DNA of 7,358 nucleotides. Origin: an uncultured Eubacteriales bacterium (GTDB lineage Bacteria > Bacillota > Clostridia > Oscillospirales > CAG-272). Each line of letters opens with the position of its first letter. The stretch's first letter is position 1. Of this stretch, positions 1 to 7,348 are shown piece by piece. The translations under genes and the position numbers were made by a program. The notes beneath the pieces are model-generated. The model was given only the letters and a program-made list of their open reading frames with translations. It ran no database searches and was not told the origin of the DNA. The stretch is from NCBI GenBank assembly GCA_934417455.1, contig CAKRWK010000050.1, positions 1 through 7,358 on the forward strand. The letters run 5' to 3'.

Positions 1-1871
<1,871 letters not shown>

Positions 1872-1875
<4 letters not shown>

Positions 1876-2309
1876 ATATACGCATAAAAATGTTGTCGGA
1901 AAAAGCCATACTTCCGACGTATGGCACGGCTTTTTCCGTCGGCGCCGACCTTTATGTCCCGAAAGACGGCGGCAGAGATATTCCGCCGCATACTACCGTC
2001 ATGATTCCGCTCGGGTTTGCCGTTGAGATTCCGGACGGATACGCAGGGCTTGTTTTTGCCCGCAGTGGCATCGCGACAAAACGCGGGTTGGCACCGGCCA
2101 ATAAAGTCGGCGTCATTGATCCGGATTACCGCGGTGAGTGCATGGTCAGCATCCATAATCATTCGGATGTTGCGGAACATGTGGACGGCGGGGAACGGAT
2201 AGCGCAACTTGCCTTCGTTCCGTTTGTGCGCGCAGATTTCGACCTGTCCGACACGCTCAGCGAAACCGAGCGTGCGGGCGGCGGATTCGGTTCCACCGGT
2301 CAAAAATAA
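1872..2309 (+). CDS. dut: dUTP diphosphatase (trimeric dUTPase)
   Basis: Dut hydrolyses dUTP to dUMP and pyrophosphate, keeping uracil out of DNA and supplying dUMP for thymidylate synthesis. The 145-residue length is normal for the homotrimeric family, and all five motifs are present in order: I GADLYVP (24-30), [13 protein letters not shown] (63-73), [13 protein letters not shown] (80-89, with the catalytic Asp83), [13 protein letters not shown] (107-117) and [11 protein letters not shown] (134-143), the flexible C-terminal arm that closes over the substrate. The ATG at 1872 overlaps the uvrA stop, and a purine-rich GGAGAGGAG lies just upstream inside uvrA, so this start is well supported. 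No promoter is visible between the genes, so expression probably follows uvrA. Enzyme identity is secure; the coupling is inferred from the overlap. Confidence 0.97.
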
Positions 2310-2342
2310 AAAGAAAACAAATATACAAAAGGAGTAAAAACT

Positions 2343-3116
2343 ATGCTTCCCGGTGCATTATTCAGTATCGGCCCATTCTCCGTACACATGTACGGCGTTA
2401 TGATTGCCATCGGCCTTTTGGCCTGTTTCCTCGTTCTCTGGTATTACAGCAAAAAGAAAAACATTGACCCTTCTTTCGTCGATTTCGTCTTTTATGACGG
2501 CATCGCCGCCATTATTCTCGGGTTCGGCGGCGGTATGCTTTTCCAGGCGTTTTATAACTACCTCGAACATCCCGAAAACGGATTCCGTTTCGGCAGCGGT
2601 ATGACCTTTATCGGCGGATTGATTGCCGGTGCCGCGGTATTCCTCATCGGTTACTTCGCGTTTCGCAAAAAACTGAAGGGACGCCTTGTGGATATCCTTT
2701 CCATTCTTCCTTGCTGTATCCTTGTCGCACACGGCTTCGGCCGTATCGGTTGTTTCTTTGCCGGATGTTGTTACGGCTTGGAGACAGACAGTTTCCTCGG
2801 CGTGAAATTTCCCGGACTTCCGAATCCCGTACATCCGACGCAATTGTACGAGGCGGCATTCCTTTTCATCATGTTCGGCATTTGCTCTTATCTTGTGCTG
2901 AAAAAGGATTTCCAGTATAATCTGCCGCTTTACCTTGCTTCCTACGGCGTATTCCGGTTTTTGATTGAATTTTTGCGCGGAGATGACAGAGGTGCTTTTG
3001 TCGGCGTGCTTTCACCGTCGCAGTTCTGGTCTATCGGCATGATTCTCATGGCTGTGGCCGTTTATTTCGGCCTTCGGTATTTCCTCGGAAAAAGAAAAGA
3101 AGAATTGAAAAAATAA
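2343..3116 (+). CDS. lgt: Lgt-family prolipoprotein diacylglyceryl transferase, Cys-rich variant
   Basis: Lgt moves a diacylglyceryl group from phosphatidylglycerol to the lipobox cysteine of prelipoproteins, the first step of lipoprotein maturation in the membrane. The 257-residue protein is strongly hydrophobic, with about seven membrane segments (near 12-34, 50-72, 86-107, 117-133, 168-186, 194-211 and 226-248). Family marks are MYGVMIAIG (16-24), GSGMTFIGGLI (84-94), HGFGRIGCFFAGCCYG (130-145), HPTQLYE (164-170) and YGVFRFLIEFLRGDDRG (201-217). Compared from memory with E. coli Lgt, Tyr26, Arg143, Tyr235, Arg239 and Glu243 are matched by Tyr17, Arg134, Tyr201, Arg205 and Glu209. His103, Asn146 and Glu151 align with Ile90, Cys137 and Cys142. 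Family membership is clear, but classical activity is less certain and another lgt may exist in the genome. AAGGAG lies a good distance before the ATG. It lies 33 bases after dut and ends at a strong terminator. Confidence 0.88.
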   Translation: MLPGALFSIGPFSVHMYGVMIAIGLLACFLVLWYYSKKKNIDPSFVDFVFYDGIAAIILGFGGGMLFQAFYNYLEHPENGFRFGSGMTFIGGLIAGAAVFLIGYFAFRKKLKGRLVDILSILPCCILVAHGFGRIGCFFAGCCYGLETDSFLGVKFPGLPNPVHPTQLYEAAFLFIMFGICSYLVLKKDFQYNLPLYLASYGVFRFLIEFLRGDDRGAFVGVLSPSQFWSIGMILMAVAVYFGLRYFLGKRKEELKK

Positions 3117-3120
3117 GCAG

Positions 3121-3152
3121 AAAAAATCCGACGTTCAAACGTCGGATTTTTT
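3121..3152. terminator. Bidirectional intrinsic terminator between lgt and the pseudouridine synthase gene
   Basis: A perfect 14-bp inverted repeat (3121-3134 with 3139-3152) surrounds a TCAA loop. The core is ATCCGACGT/ACGTCGGAT, flanked by six A on the left and six T on the right, so each strand reads stem then U-run. It begins 4 bases after the lgt stop and lies 26 bases past the stop of the convergent gene on the other strand, so it can end both transcripts. Confidence 0.93.
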
Positions 3153-3178
3153 CTGCCGTAAACTATTTCTTTAAATTC

Positions 3179-4147
3179 TTATTTATCAAAGATAAAATCT
3201 CTGACAAAGGGAATTTCGTCCTTCGGTATGCGGACTTCTTTTCCGCTCAGATAATCAAGAATCGTTTTTTCTTCCCGGTTAAATCGGAAGACGAGACGAT
3301 AAGAGCATAGCGCCTGATATTTATGACCTTGTTTTCTGTCCTCTTTGTTGATTCCGTATTTTCCGTCGCCGATGAGCGGATGCCCGATATAGGCCATGTG
3401 CGCACGGATCTGATGTGTCCGGCCGGTCAGCAGTTCCACTTCCAGAAGTGCGTTGCCGTCCTTTACCGCCTCCACTCGATATTTCGTCCGGATGTTTTTT
3501 GCGCCGCGTGGCGGATTCGTCTCGTATATACGTACCGTGTTGGTTTTTTCGTCTTTCAGAAGATAGCCGGAAAGCGTTGCCTCCTTGGGGGCGGGAATGC
3601 CGTGTACGGCACAAAGATAGAATTTTTCAATTTCGCGGTTTTTGATTTTTTCGTTCATTACACGGAGTGCTTCGGCGTTTTTGGCGGCAATTACAATGCC
3701 GCAGGTATTGCGGTCAATCCGATTGCAAAGCGCCGGCGCAAAACTCTGTTCTTTCCGCGGGTCGTATTCGCCTTTTTGATAAAGGTATGCCTGTATGTGT
3801 GTAATCAGGGTGTTGACAGCTCCGTTTTCGTCTTCATGTACGGAAATGCCGGTGCCTTTATTGACAAGAAGAATGTTTTCGTCCTCGTAGACAACATCGA
3901 CGTGCGGTACGATGTTTGAAAATGTACTGTCGGTTGCTTTTTCCGTGAAGAAATCATCGGAAAGGAAACACTGCACCGTATCGCCTTCCGAAAGAAGCAT
4001 GCCGGCTTCGGCGCGTTTGCGGTTGACCTTGATTTTCTTCGTACGAATGGATTTGTAGAGAAGACTCATCGGTAATTTCAGCGTTTTTGTTACAAATTTG
4101 TCAAGGCGCTGTCCCGCGTCGTTTTTTCCGATTCGCAATTCGTGCAT
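3179..4147 (-). CDS. RluA-family 23S rRNA pseudouridine synthase with S4 domain
   Basis: Enzymes of this family isomerise specific uridines to pseudouridine, mostly in 23S rRNA. The 322-residue protein has an N-terminal S4-like RNA-binding domain (about 12-62, AGQRLDKFVTKTLKLP onward) and a catalytic domain from about 85. The catalytic motif, usually HRLDxxTSG, reads NRIDRNTCG (142-150) with the conserved Asp at 145. The motif GRTHQIRAHMAYIGHPLIGD (242-261) is strongly conserved. Length and architecture resemble RluC and RluD, but the target uridines cannot be assigned, so no symbol is given. The ATG is preceded only by a weak purine tract (AAAGAAAG), implying modest initiation. It is convergent with lgt and downstream of upp on the same strand. 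The upp terminator ends 26 bases before this start, and I see no good promoter in that space. Confidence 0.94.
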   Translation of the reverse strand: MHELRIGKNDAGQRLDKFVTKTLKLPMSLLYKSIRTKKIKVNRKRAEAGMLLSEGDTVQCFLSDDFFTEKATDSTFSNIVPHVDVVYEDENILLVNKGTGISVHEDENGAVNTLITHIQAYLYQKGEYDPRKEQSFAPALCNRIDRNTCGIVIAAKNAEALRVMNEKIKNREIEKFYLCAVHGIPAPKEATLSGYLLKDEKTNTVRIYETNPPRGAKNIRTKYRVEAVKDGNALLEVELLTGRTHQIRAHMAYIGHPLIGDGKYGINKEDRKQGHKYQALCSYRLVFRFNREEKTILDYLSGKEVRIPKDEIPFVRDFIFDK

Positions 4148-4173
4148 AGATATCGATTCTTTCTTTATCTTCC

Positions 4174-4203
4174 AAAAAAGCGACCTTTGCGGGTCGCTTT
4201 TTT
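4174..4203 (-). terminator. Intrinsic terminator of upp
   Basis: The inverted repeat AAAAAAGCGACC (4174-4185) and GGTCGCTTTTTT (4192-4203) encloses a 6-base loop. On the minus strand it starts 21 bases after the upp stop and ends in six U. The structure is symmetrical and could also act on plus-strand transcripts. Its end lies only 26 bases before the start of the pseudouridine synthase gene. Confidence 0.88.
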
Positions 4204-4224
4204 CGGAATGTTTTTACCGGTCAA

Positions 4225-4854
4225 TTATTTCGTGCCGAAAATACGGTCACCGGCATCACCGAGACCGGGCACAATATAAGCGTGGTCGTTCAGTTTTTCG
4301 TCCATTGCCGCACAGAAGATGTCGACATCGGGGTGTGCTTCCTGCACTTTTTTCACGCCTTCCGGCGCGGCGACAAGACACATGAGAAGGATGTTCTTTG
4401 CGCCTCTCTTTTTTACCATCGTGATGGCATCCGTGGAAGAACCGCCGGTTGCCAGCATGGGGTCGGTGATAATGACAAGGCGTTCGTTGATGTCGGGCGG
4501 CATCTTGCAATAATATTCCACCGGCTGATGGGAGTCGGGGTCACGGTACAGACCGATATGTCCGACGCGGGCAGAAGGAACGAGTTCAAGCAGACCGTCC
4601 ACCATACCGAGACCGGCACGCAGAATCGGAACAATCGCCAGTTTTTTTCCGGCCAGCTTCTTGAAGGTTGCTTTGCAGATGGGCGTTTCGATTTCCACAT
4701 CTTCAAGGGGAAGGTCACGGGTGATTTCGTAACCCATCAGAAGGGAAATTTCGTTAAGAAGTTCGCGGAAGTCTTTCGTCGAAGTGTTCTTGTCTCTCAT
4801 AATTGTGAGTTTGTGCTGAATCAGGGGATGGTCAATCAGGTGAAAAGTGCTCAT
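4225..4854 (-). CDS. upp: Uracil phosphoribosyltransferase
   Basis: Upp joins uracil to PRPP to give UMP and pyrophosphate, the main uracil salvage step in the cytoplasm. The 209-residue length is exactly typical. The N terminus ([21 protein letters not shown], 9-29) is characteristic. It is followed by PILRAGLGM (76-84), the PRPP-binding loop [11 protein letters not shown] (130-140) and the C-terminal uracil-binding segment [17 protein letters not shown] (193-209). The start ATG at 4854 is supported by GAAGGA 8 bases upstream. The gene has a near-consensus promoter (4894-4922) and its own terminator (4174-4203), so it is probably transcribed alone or with partial read-through into the pseudouridine synthase gene. 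No uracil permease or PyrR is nearby in the window. Confidence 0.98.
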   Translation of the reverse strand: MSTFHLIDHPLIQHKLTIMRDKNTSTKDFRELLNEISLLMGYEITRDLPLEDVEIETPICKATFKKLAGKKLAIVPILRAGLGMVDGLLELVPSARVGHIGLYRDPDSHQPVEYYCKMPPDINERLVIITDPMLATGGSSTDAITMVKKRGAKNILLMCLVAAPEGVKKVQEAHPDVDIFCAAMDEKLNDHAYIVPGLGDAGDRIFGTK

Positions 4855-4893
4855 GAACGGTATCCTTCGTCCTTATGTAATTTTCAACTACAT

Positions 4894-4922
4894 ATTATAG
4901 CGCATTTTCACGCAAATTGCAA
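4894..4922 (-). promoter_or_regulatory. Sigma-A type promoter of upp
   Basis: On the minus strand TTGCAA (4922-4917) and a perfect TATAAT (4899-4894) are separated by exactly 17 bases. Transcription would start near 4887, leaving a leader of about 33 bases that carries the GAAGGA ribosome site (4868-4863). The leader has no obvious attenuator hairpin. Confidence 0.88.
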
Positions 4923-4936
4923 GAGGAAAATCTCAA

Positions 4937-4954
4937 TTTCCGAAATTTCGGCAA
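4937..4954. repeat. Perfect 12-bp palindrome upstream of the upp promoter, possible operator
   Basis: CCGAAATTTCGG (4940-4951) is perfectly palindromic. It extends to 18 bases (4937-4954) with one mismatched pair. It lies about 18 bases upstream of the upp -35 box in an AT-rich stretch, a position suited to an activator or regulator site. A related CGAAATTTTG occurs at 5786-5795 inside the kinase-like gene promoter. No known regulator is recognised, and chance is possible in AT-rich DNA. Between this site and the plus-strand promoter at 5069 I see no gene. Confidence 0.35.
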
Positions 4955-5068
4955 AATTCGCACAAATCGTGTCGTTTTTTCTGCCGGCTTCTGTGCCATA
5001 CGCCCAAAAGTCAAAAGAACGCTGTGCGCAAATACATAGGGTTGAAAACGCATTTATTGTTGTTCATA

Positions 5069-5097
5069 TTGCATTTTTTTCAGAGTCGGTGTATAAT
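5069..5097 (+). promoter_or_regulatory. Orphan sigma-A type promoter reading antisense into the kinase-like gene
   Basis: TTGCAT (5069-5074) and TATAAT (5092-5097) are separated by 17 bases, with a run of seven T (5074-5080) in the spacer. The expected start is near 5104, just past the 3' end of the minus-strand kinase-like gene, so the transcript would run antisense through it. The next sense gene on this strand is nnrD, about 735 bases on. No gene with a ribosome site follows directly. The match is strong, but activity is inferred. Confidence 0.6.
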
Positions 5098-5109
5098 GGA
5101 AGGCGAAAG

Positions 5110-5739
5110 TCAGTCTTCCATCATCTTTTTTGCCATATCGGCAATCAGGGAAGCGGTGCCGTCGATACCGAGCGTGGAGGAATTGACCATGAGGTCATAG
5201 TGGTCGAACTTGCCCCATTTGTTGCCGGTATAGAAATTATAGTAAGAGGCGCGGCGTTTGTCGGTCTTATTGATGATGTCAATGATTTGCGTGGATTTGA
5301 CTTCCGGGTGCCTTGCGGCTACACGTTCGCGTCTGTGGTCGAGGTCTCCGTGAATAAACAGGCGCAGAATATTCGCTTCATCGCGAAGAACGTAATCGGC
5401 GCAACGGCCGATAAAGATGCAGCTTCCTTTGGCCGCGTATTCGCGGATAATATCGGACTGCAGGATAAAGAGTTTGTCATTGACGGGCATTTTATAGCCG
5501 AACGCCATGGCGGAACCGAATACATTGGAACCCATGGCCAATGTGTAGAGCAGGCTGTTGGCGGCGGCTTCATCCGCTTTTTTGGCTACGTCGACGTGAA
5601 GGTCGCTTTTTCCTGCAGCTTCCGTGATAAGTTCCTTGTCGTAAATCGGAATGTTCAGCATAGTCGCCAGTTTTTCTCCGATTTCCCGGCCACCGCTGCC
5701 GTACTGACGCGCAATCGTAATGATGAGTTTTTTCGACAT
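5110..5739 (-). CDS. Cytidylate-kinase-like P-loop protein (Cytidylate_kin2-type family)
   Basis: This 209-residue protein belongs to the cytidylate-kinase-like family often found in Clostridia, whose substrate is not established to my knowledge. The N terminus has a P-loop-like ARQYGSGGREIGEKLA (10-25), in which the usual Lys of GxGK[ST] is Arg18. Further marks are IPIYDKELI (30-38), IFIGRCADYVL (108-118), DKRRASYYNFYTGNKWG (160-176) and YDLMVNSSTLGID (181-193). The Arg-rich segment near 160 resembles the lid of NMP kinases. It should not be equated with Cmk, the essential CMP kinase. AAAGGAG stands 9 bases before the ATG, so the start is firm. Its promoter lies in the divergent gap with nnrD. 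No good terminator follows; a 7-bp hairpin around the stop (5096-5121) lacks a U-run on this strand. Confidence 0.85.
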   Translation of the reverse strand: MSKKLIITIARQYGSGGREIGEKLATMLNIPIYDKELITEAAGKSDLHVDVAKKADEAAANSLLYTLAMGSNVFGSAMAFGYKMPVNDKLFILQSDIIREYAAKGSCIFIGRCADYVLRDEANILRLFIHGDLDHRRERVAARHPEVKSTQIIDIINKTDKRRASYYNFYTGNKWGKFDHYDLMVNSSTLGIDGTASLIADMAKKMMED

Positions 5740-5770
5740 AATGAATCACTCCTTTTTGTTTTCTATTACT

Positions 5771-5799
5771 ATTGTAACAGAAAAACGAAATTTTGTAAA
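5771..5799 (-). promoter_or_regulatory. Extended -10 promoter of the kinase-like gene
   Basis: On the minus strand TTTACA (5799-5794) and TACAAT (5776-5771) are 17 bases apart. A TG two bases before the -10 (TGTTACAAT) makes an extended -10 element. The start would fall near 5764, giving a leader of about 25 bases with AAAGGAG at 5755-5749. It lies in the 99-base gap shared with the divergent nnrD. Confidence 0.8.
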
Positions 5800-5838
5800 T
5801 ACCTTTTGTGAAAAATGCATGGAAAGGAAGAAAATTTT

Positions 5839-6750
5839 ATGAGACAAAACTGTCCGGAGACGGATGTCGGCACACAGGATGTCCGCTATACAGATAGCGC
5901 TTGGGCAAAAAACGCACTTCCGTACCGCCCGGCAGATGCGAACAAAGGGGACTTCGGTCGTCTTCTTGTTCTGACAGGCAGTCGGCTTTTTCCCGGTGCG
6001 GCGGCACTCAGTCTGGAAGGGGCACTGCGTCTCGGTGTCGGATATGTCACATATTCCGGCGCGAAAGTCCTTGTCGGGGAACTGGTGCAAAAATTTCCCG
6101 AGGTGCTTTACCGTCCGTATACGGGAAATGACGAGCCGACAGAGGCGGACGTTGCGGAAATTTGTGCGCTTTCTGCCAAACAGAACGCAACTCTTATCGG
6201 ATGCGGTTGCGGACGTACGGAATGCACATTGCGATTGGTTCGTGCGCTTTTCCAGGTGCCGAACAATCCGCTCATTCTGGATGCCGATGCGCTCAACGCC
6301 GTTGCTTCTGCCGGCACCGACCTTTTGCGCGAGGCCGCACGTCCCTTGATTCTGACGCCGCACCCTCTGGAATTTTCGCGACTGTCCGGGTGGAATGTAG
6401 ACTATATACAGGCAAACAGAATCGAATGTGCGACAAAATTTGCGGCAGAATACAGTTGCACATTGGTGTTGAAGGGGGCGGGAACCGTCGTTACCGACGG
6501 TTGGCGGACATATGTCAATACCACCGGCTCCTCGGCTTTGGCCAAGGCGGGCAGTGGAGATGTTCTTGCCGGGGCTCTGTCGGCACTGACTGCATACATG
6601 AAGGATAGAGCGGCAGCCGCCGCTTTGGCCGTATATTTGCACGGCGCGGCCGCCGATGCACTCGAAAAAGAATATTCGGCATTCGGTGTGATTCCATCCG
6701 ATTTGCCGAAAGAAATCGGAAGACAGATTGTCGTTCTCGGTCAGAAATAA
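5839..6750 (+). CDS. nnrD: ADP/ATP-dependent (S)-NAD(P)H-hydrate dehydratase
   Basis: NnrD converts the damaged S form of hydrated NADH or NADPH back to the working cofactor at the cost of a nucleotide triphosphate or ADP. Motifs of the ribokinase-like YjeF C-terminal domain appear in order: NKGDFGRLLVLTGS (35-48), LDADALNA (147-154), LTPHPLEFSRLSG (172-184), VLKGAGTVV (210-218), AKAGSGDVLAG (235-245, with the conserved Asp241) and YLHGAAAD (266-273). I chose the ATG at 5839 (303 residues) because AAAGGAAG lies 8 bases upstream. An in-frame ATG at 5815 would add eight residues but has no ribosome site. The N-terminal epimerase domain (NnrE) of bifunctional forms is absent, as in Bacillus YxkO. 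The promoter is unclear; a weak TTGTAA/TAAATA pair (5772-5801) overlaps the divergent promoter. No strong terminator follows. Confidence 0.93.
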   Translation: MRQNCPETDVGTQDVRYTDSAWAKNALPYRPADANKGDFGRLLVLTGSRLFPGAAALSLEGALRLGVGYVTYSGAKVLVGELVQKFPEVLYRPYTGNDEPTEADVAEICALSAKQNATLIGCGCGRTECTLRLVRALFQVPNNPLILDADALNAVASAGTDLLREAARPLILTPHPLEFSRLSGWNVDYIQANRIECATKFAAEYSCTLVLKGAGTVVTDGWRTYVNTTGSSALAKAGSGDVLAGALSALTAYMKDRAAAAALAVYLHGAAADALEKEYSAFGVIPSDLPKEIGRQIVVLGQK

Positions 6751-6775
6751 CGACCGCCTGCTGACGTCGGGGAGT

Positions 6776-6803
6776 GAACAGAGGGCACATTTTTTCATAT
6801 AAT
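6776..6803 (+). promoter_or_regulatory. Putative cotJ promoter, sigma-E-like or sigma-A-like
   Basis: CATATAAT (6796-6803) matches the sporulation sigma-E -10 consensus CATACAHT at 7 of 8 positions. GAACAGA (6776-6782) matches the -35 KMATATT/KMATAWW pattern moderately, at 13-base spacing. The same place also reads as sigma-A: TGAACA (6775-6780), 17 bases, TATAAT (6798-6803). cotJ is sigma-E dependent in Bacillus subtilis, which favours the first reading. The predicted start is near 6810. Confidence 0.5.
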
Positions 6804-6843
6804 ACGAAGGGAGTGACGGAACATACCGCGCTCCCTTATATTA
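6800..6843 (+). other. Stem-loop in the cotJA leader
   Basis: AAGGGAG (6807-6813) pairs with CTCCCTT (6831-6837) around a 17-base loop. TAATA and TATTA continue the pairing in DNA past small bulges. There is no T-run, so it is a poor terminator. If transcription starts near 6810, the GGGAG/CTCCC part would sit at the very 5' end of the cotJ mRNA. It could alternatively be a weak end signal for nnrD. Confidence 0.45.
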
Positions 6844-6869
6844 TTGCAAATCAAAGGAAATTGTAAAAT

Positions 6870-7085
6870 ATGGAGAAAAACGAAAACGGATACAGTCGTT
6901 CCGGATTGCCCGAGAATACCGCACCGTCCTGTCCCGTTCGGGAAACGGACGATGTGCAACTCGCCATGGTATATTCACCGTATCAGTATTTTTGTCATCT
7001 GTACACCCCGGAGGATGCTCTTTCGCACGGAACCTTGTTTGAGCAACTTTATAAACCGCTTGAAACGGAGGAGCACGGAAGATGA
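6870..7085 (+). CDS. cotJA: Spore coat associated protein CotJA
   Basis: CotJA is a small protein of the mother-cell-made spore coat; in B. subtilis it works with CotJC, a manganese-catalase-like protein, and is needed for its assembly. This 71-residue product has a non-conserved N-terminal tail (1-29) and the CotJA core: LAMVYSPYQYFCHLYTPEDA (31-50), then GTLFEQLYKP (54-63), the family's typical 'aY.P.Q....Y.p.eAl..GTLF..Ly.P' pattern. AAAGGA lies 11 bases before the ATG, slightly far but workable. The TGA stop overlaps the cotJB start in ATGA. A possible sigma-E promoter lies about 70 bases upstream. It is very short, but the pattern and the cotJB neighbour support each other. Confidence 0.88.
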   Translation: MEKNENGYSRSGLPENTAPSCPVRETDDVQLAMVYSPYQYFCHLYTPEDALSHGTLFEQLYKPLETEEHGR

Positions 7086-7348
7086 CGGAAAAAGAACTGA
7101 TGAAGGCGATACAGTCCGTCGGTTTTGCCAAACTGGAGACGGAATTGTATCTCGATACACATCCGGACAACACGGCTGCCCTCGATTATTTTCACGAAAT
7201 GCACGAAAAACTTCGTGAACTGACGGATGCATACGAGGCAGAATACGGTCCGCTGACGACAAACGGTGTCCATGGTGACACATGGACATGGGTTCATACG
7301 CCGTGGCCGTGGCAGAGCGAAGCCGACGCGGAAAGCGAAAGATGGTGA
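7082..7348 (+). CDS. cotJB: Spore coat protein CotJB
   Basis: CotJB is the middle member of the cotJABC spore-coat operon; its biochemical role is not well defined. The 88-residue protein shows the family's marks: a helical N terminus with LETELYLDTHPDNTAALDYF (18-37), an amphipathic stretch ending YEAEYGPLT (51-59), and the aromatic C-terminal block TWTWVHTPWPWQ (67-78). An acidic tail with a final Trp follows. The length is typical and the gene is complete. Its ATG overlaps the cotJA stop; GGAGG inside the end of cotJA (about 7066-7070) and GGAAG nearer the start can serve as ribosome sites. It would be translated in the mother cell during sporulation if the predicted promoter is right. Confidence 0.92.
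   Translation: MTEKELMKAIQSVGFAKLETELYLDTHPDNTAALDYFHEMHEKLRELTDAYEAEYGPLTTNGVHGDTWTWVHTPWPWQSEADAESERW

Noticed and set aside
4860..5068. A small gene or RNA in the upp upstream region
   Set aside because: Short frames on both strands lack ribosome sites and family features, and no stable RNA fold or known riboswitch pattern was recognised.
5096..5121. Hairpin at the end of the kinase-like gene as its terminator
   Set aside because: On the minus strand the 7-bp stem spans the stop codon and is followed by TATACACC rather than a U-run.
5096..5200. A 34-codon plus-strand frame beginning in the orphan -10 box
   Set aside because: Its ATG overlaps the TATAAT and would not be in the transcript; it is antisense to the kinase-like gene and has no ribosome site.
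4282..5811. A 509-codon open frame on the plus strand across upp, the intergenic region and the kinase-like gene
   Set aside because: It is exactly codon-aligned with both minus-strand genes, so it stays open because those genes avoid TTA, CTA and TCA codons. Its product has no family signature, and both sense genes are certain.
5815..5838. Upstream ATG as the nnrD start
   Set aside because: There is no ribosome site before 5815, whereas AAAGGAAG is ideally placed for the ATG at 5839, and the extra eight residues would translate the Shine-Dalgarno region itself.
6751..6795. T6 run after nnrD as an intrinsic terminator
   Set aside because: Only 3-4 bp of pairing (GTG/CAC, CGAC/GTCG) can be found before the T-run, too little for a stable stem.
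6813..6866. A 17-codon GTG-start frame between nnrD and cotJA as a leader peptide
   Set aside because: It would start at or next to the predicted transcription start, without usable ribosome-site spacing and without a run of regulatory codons.
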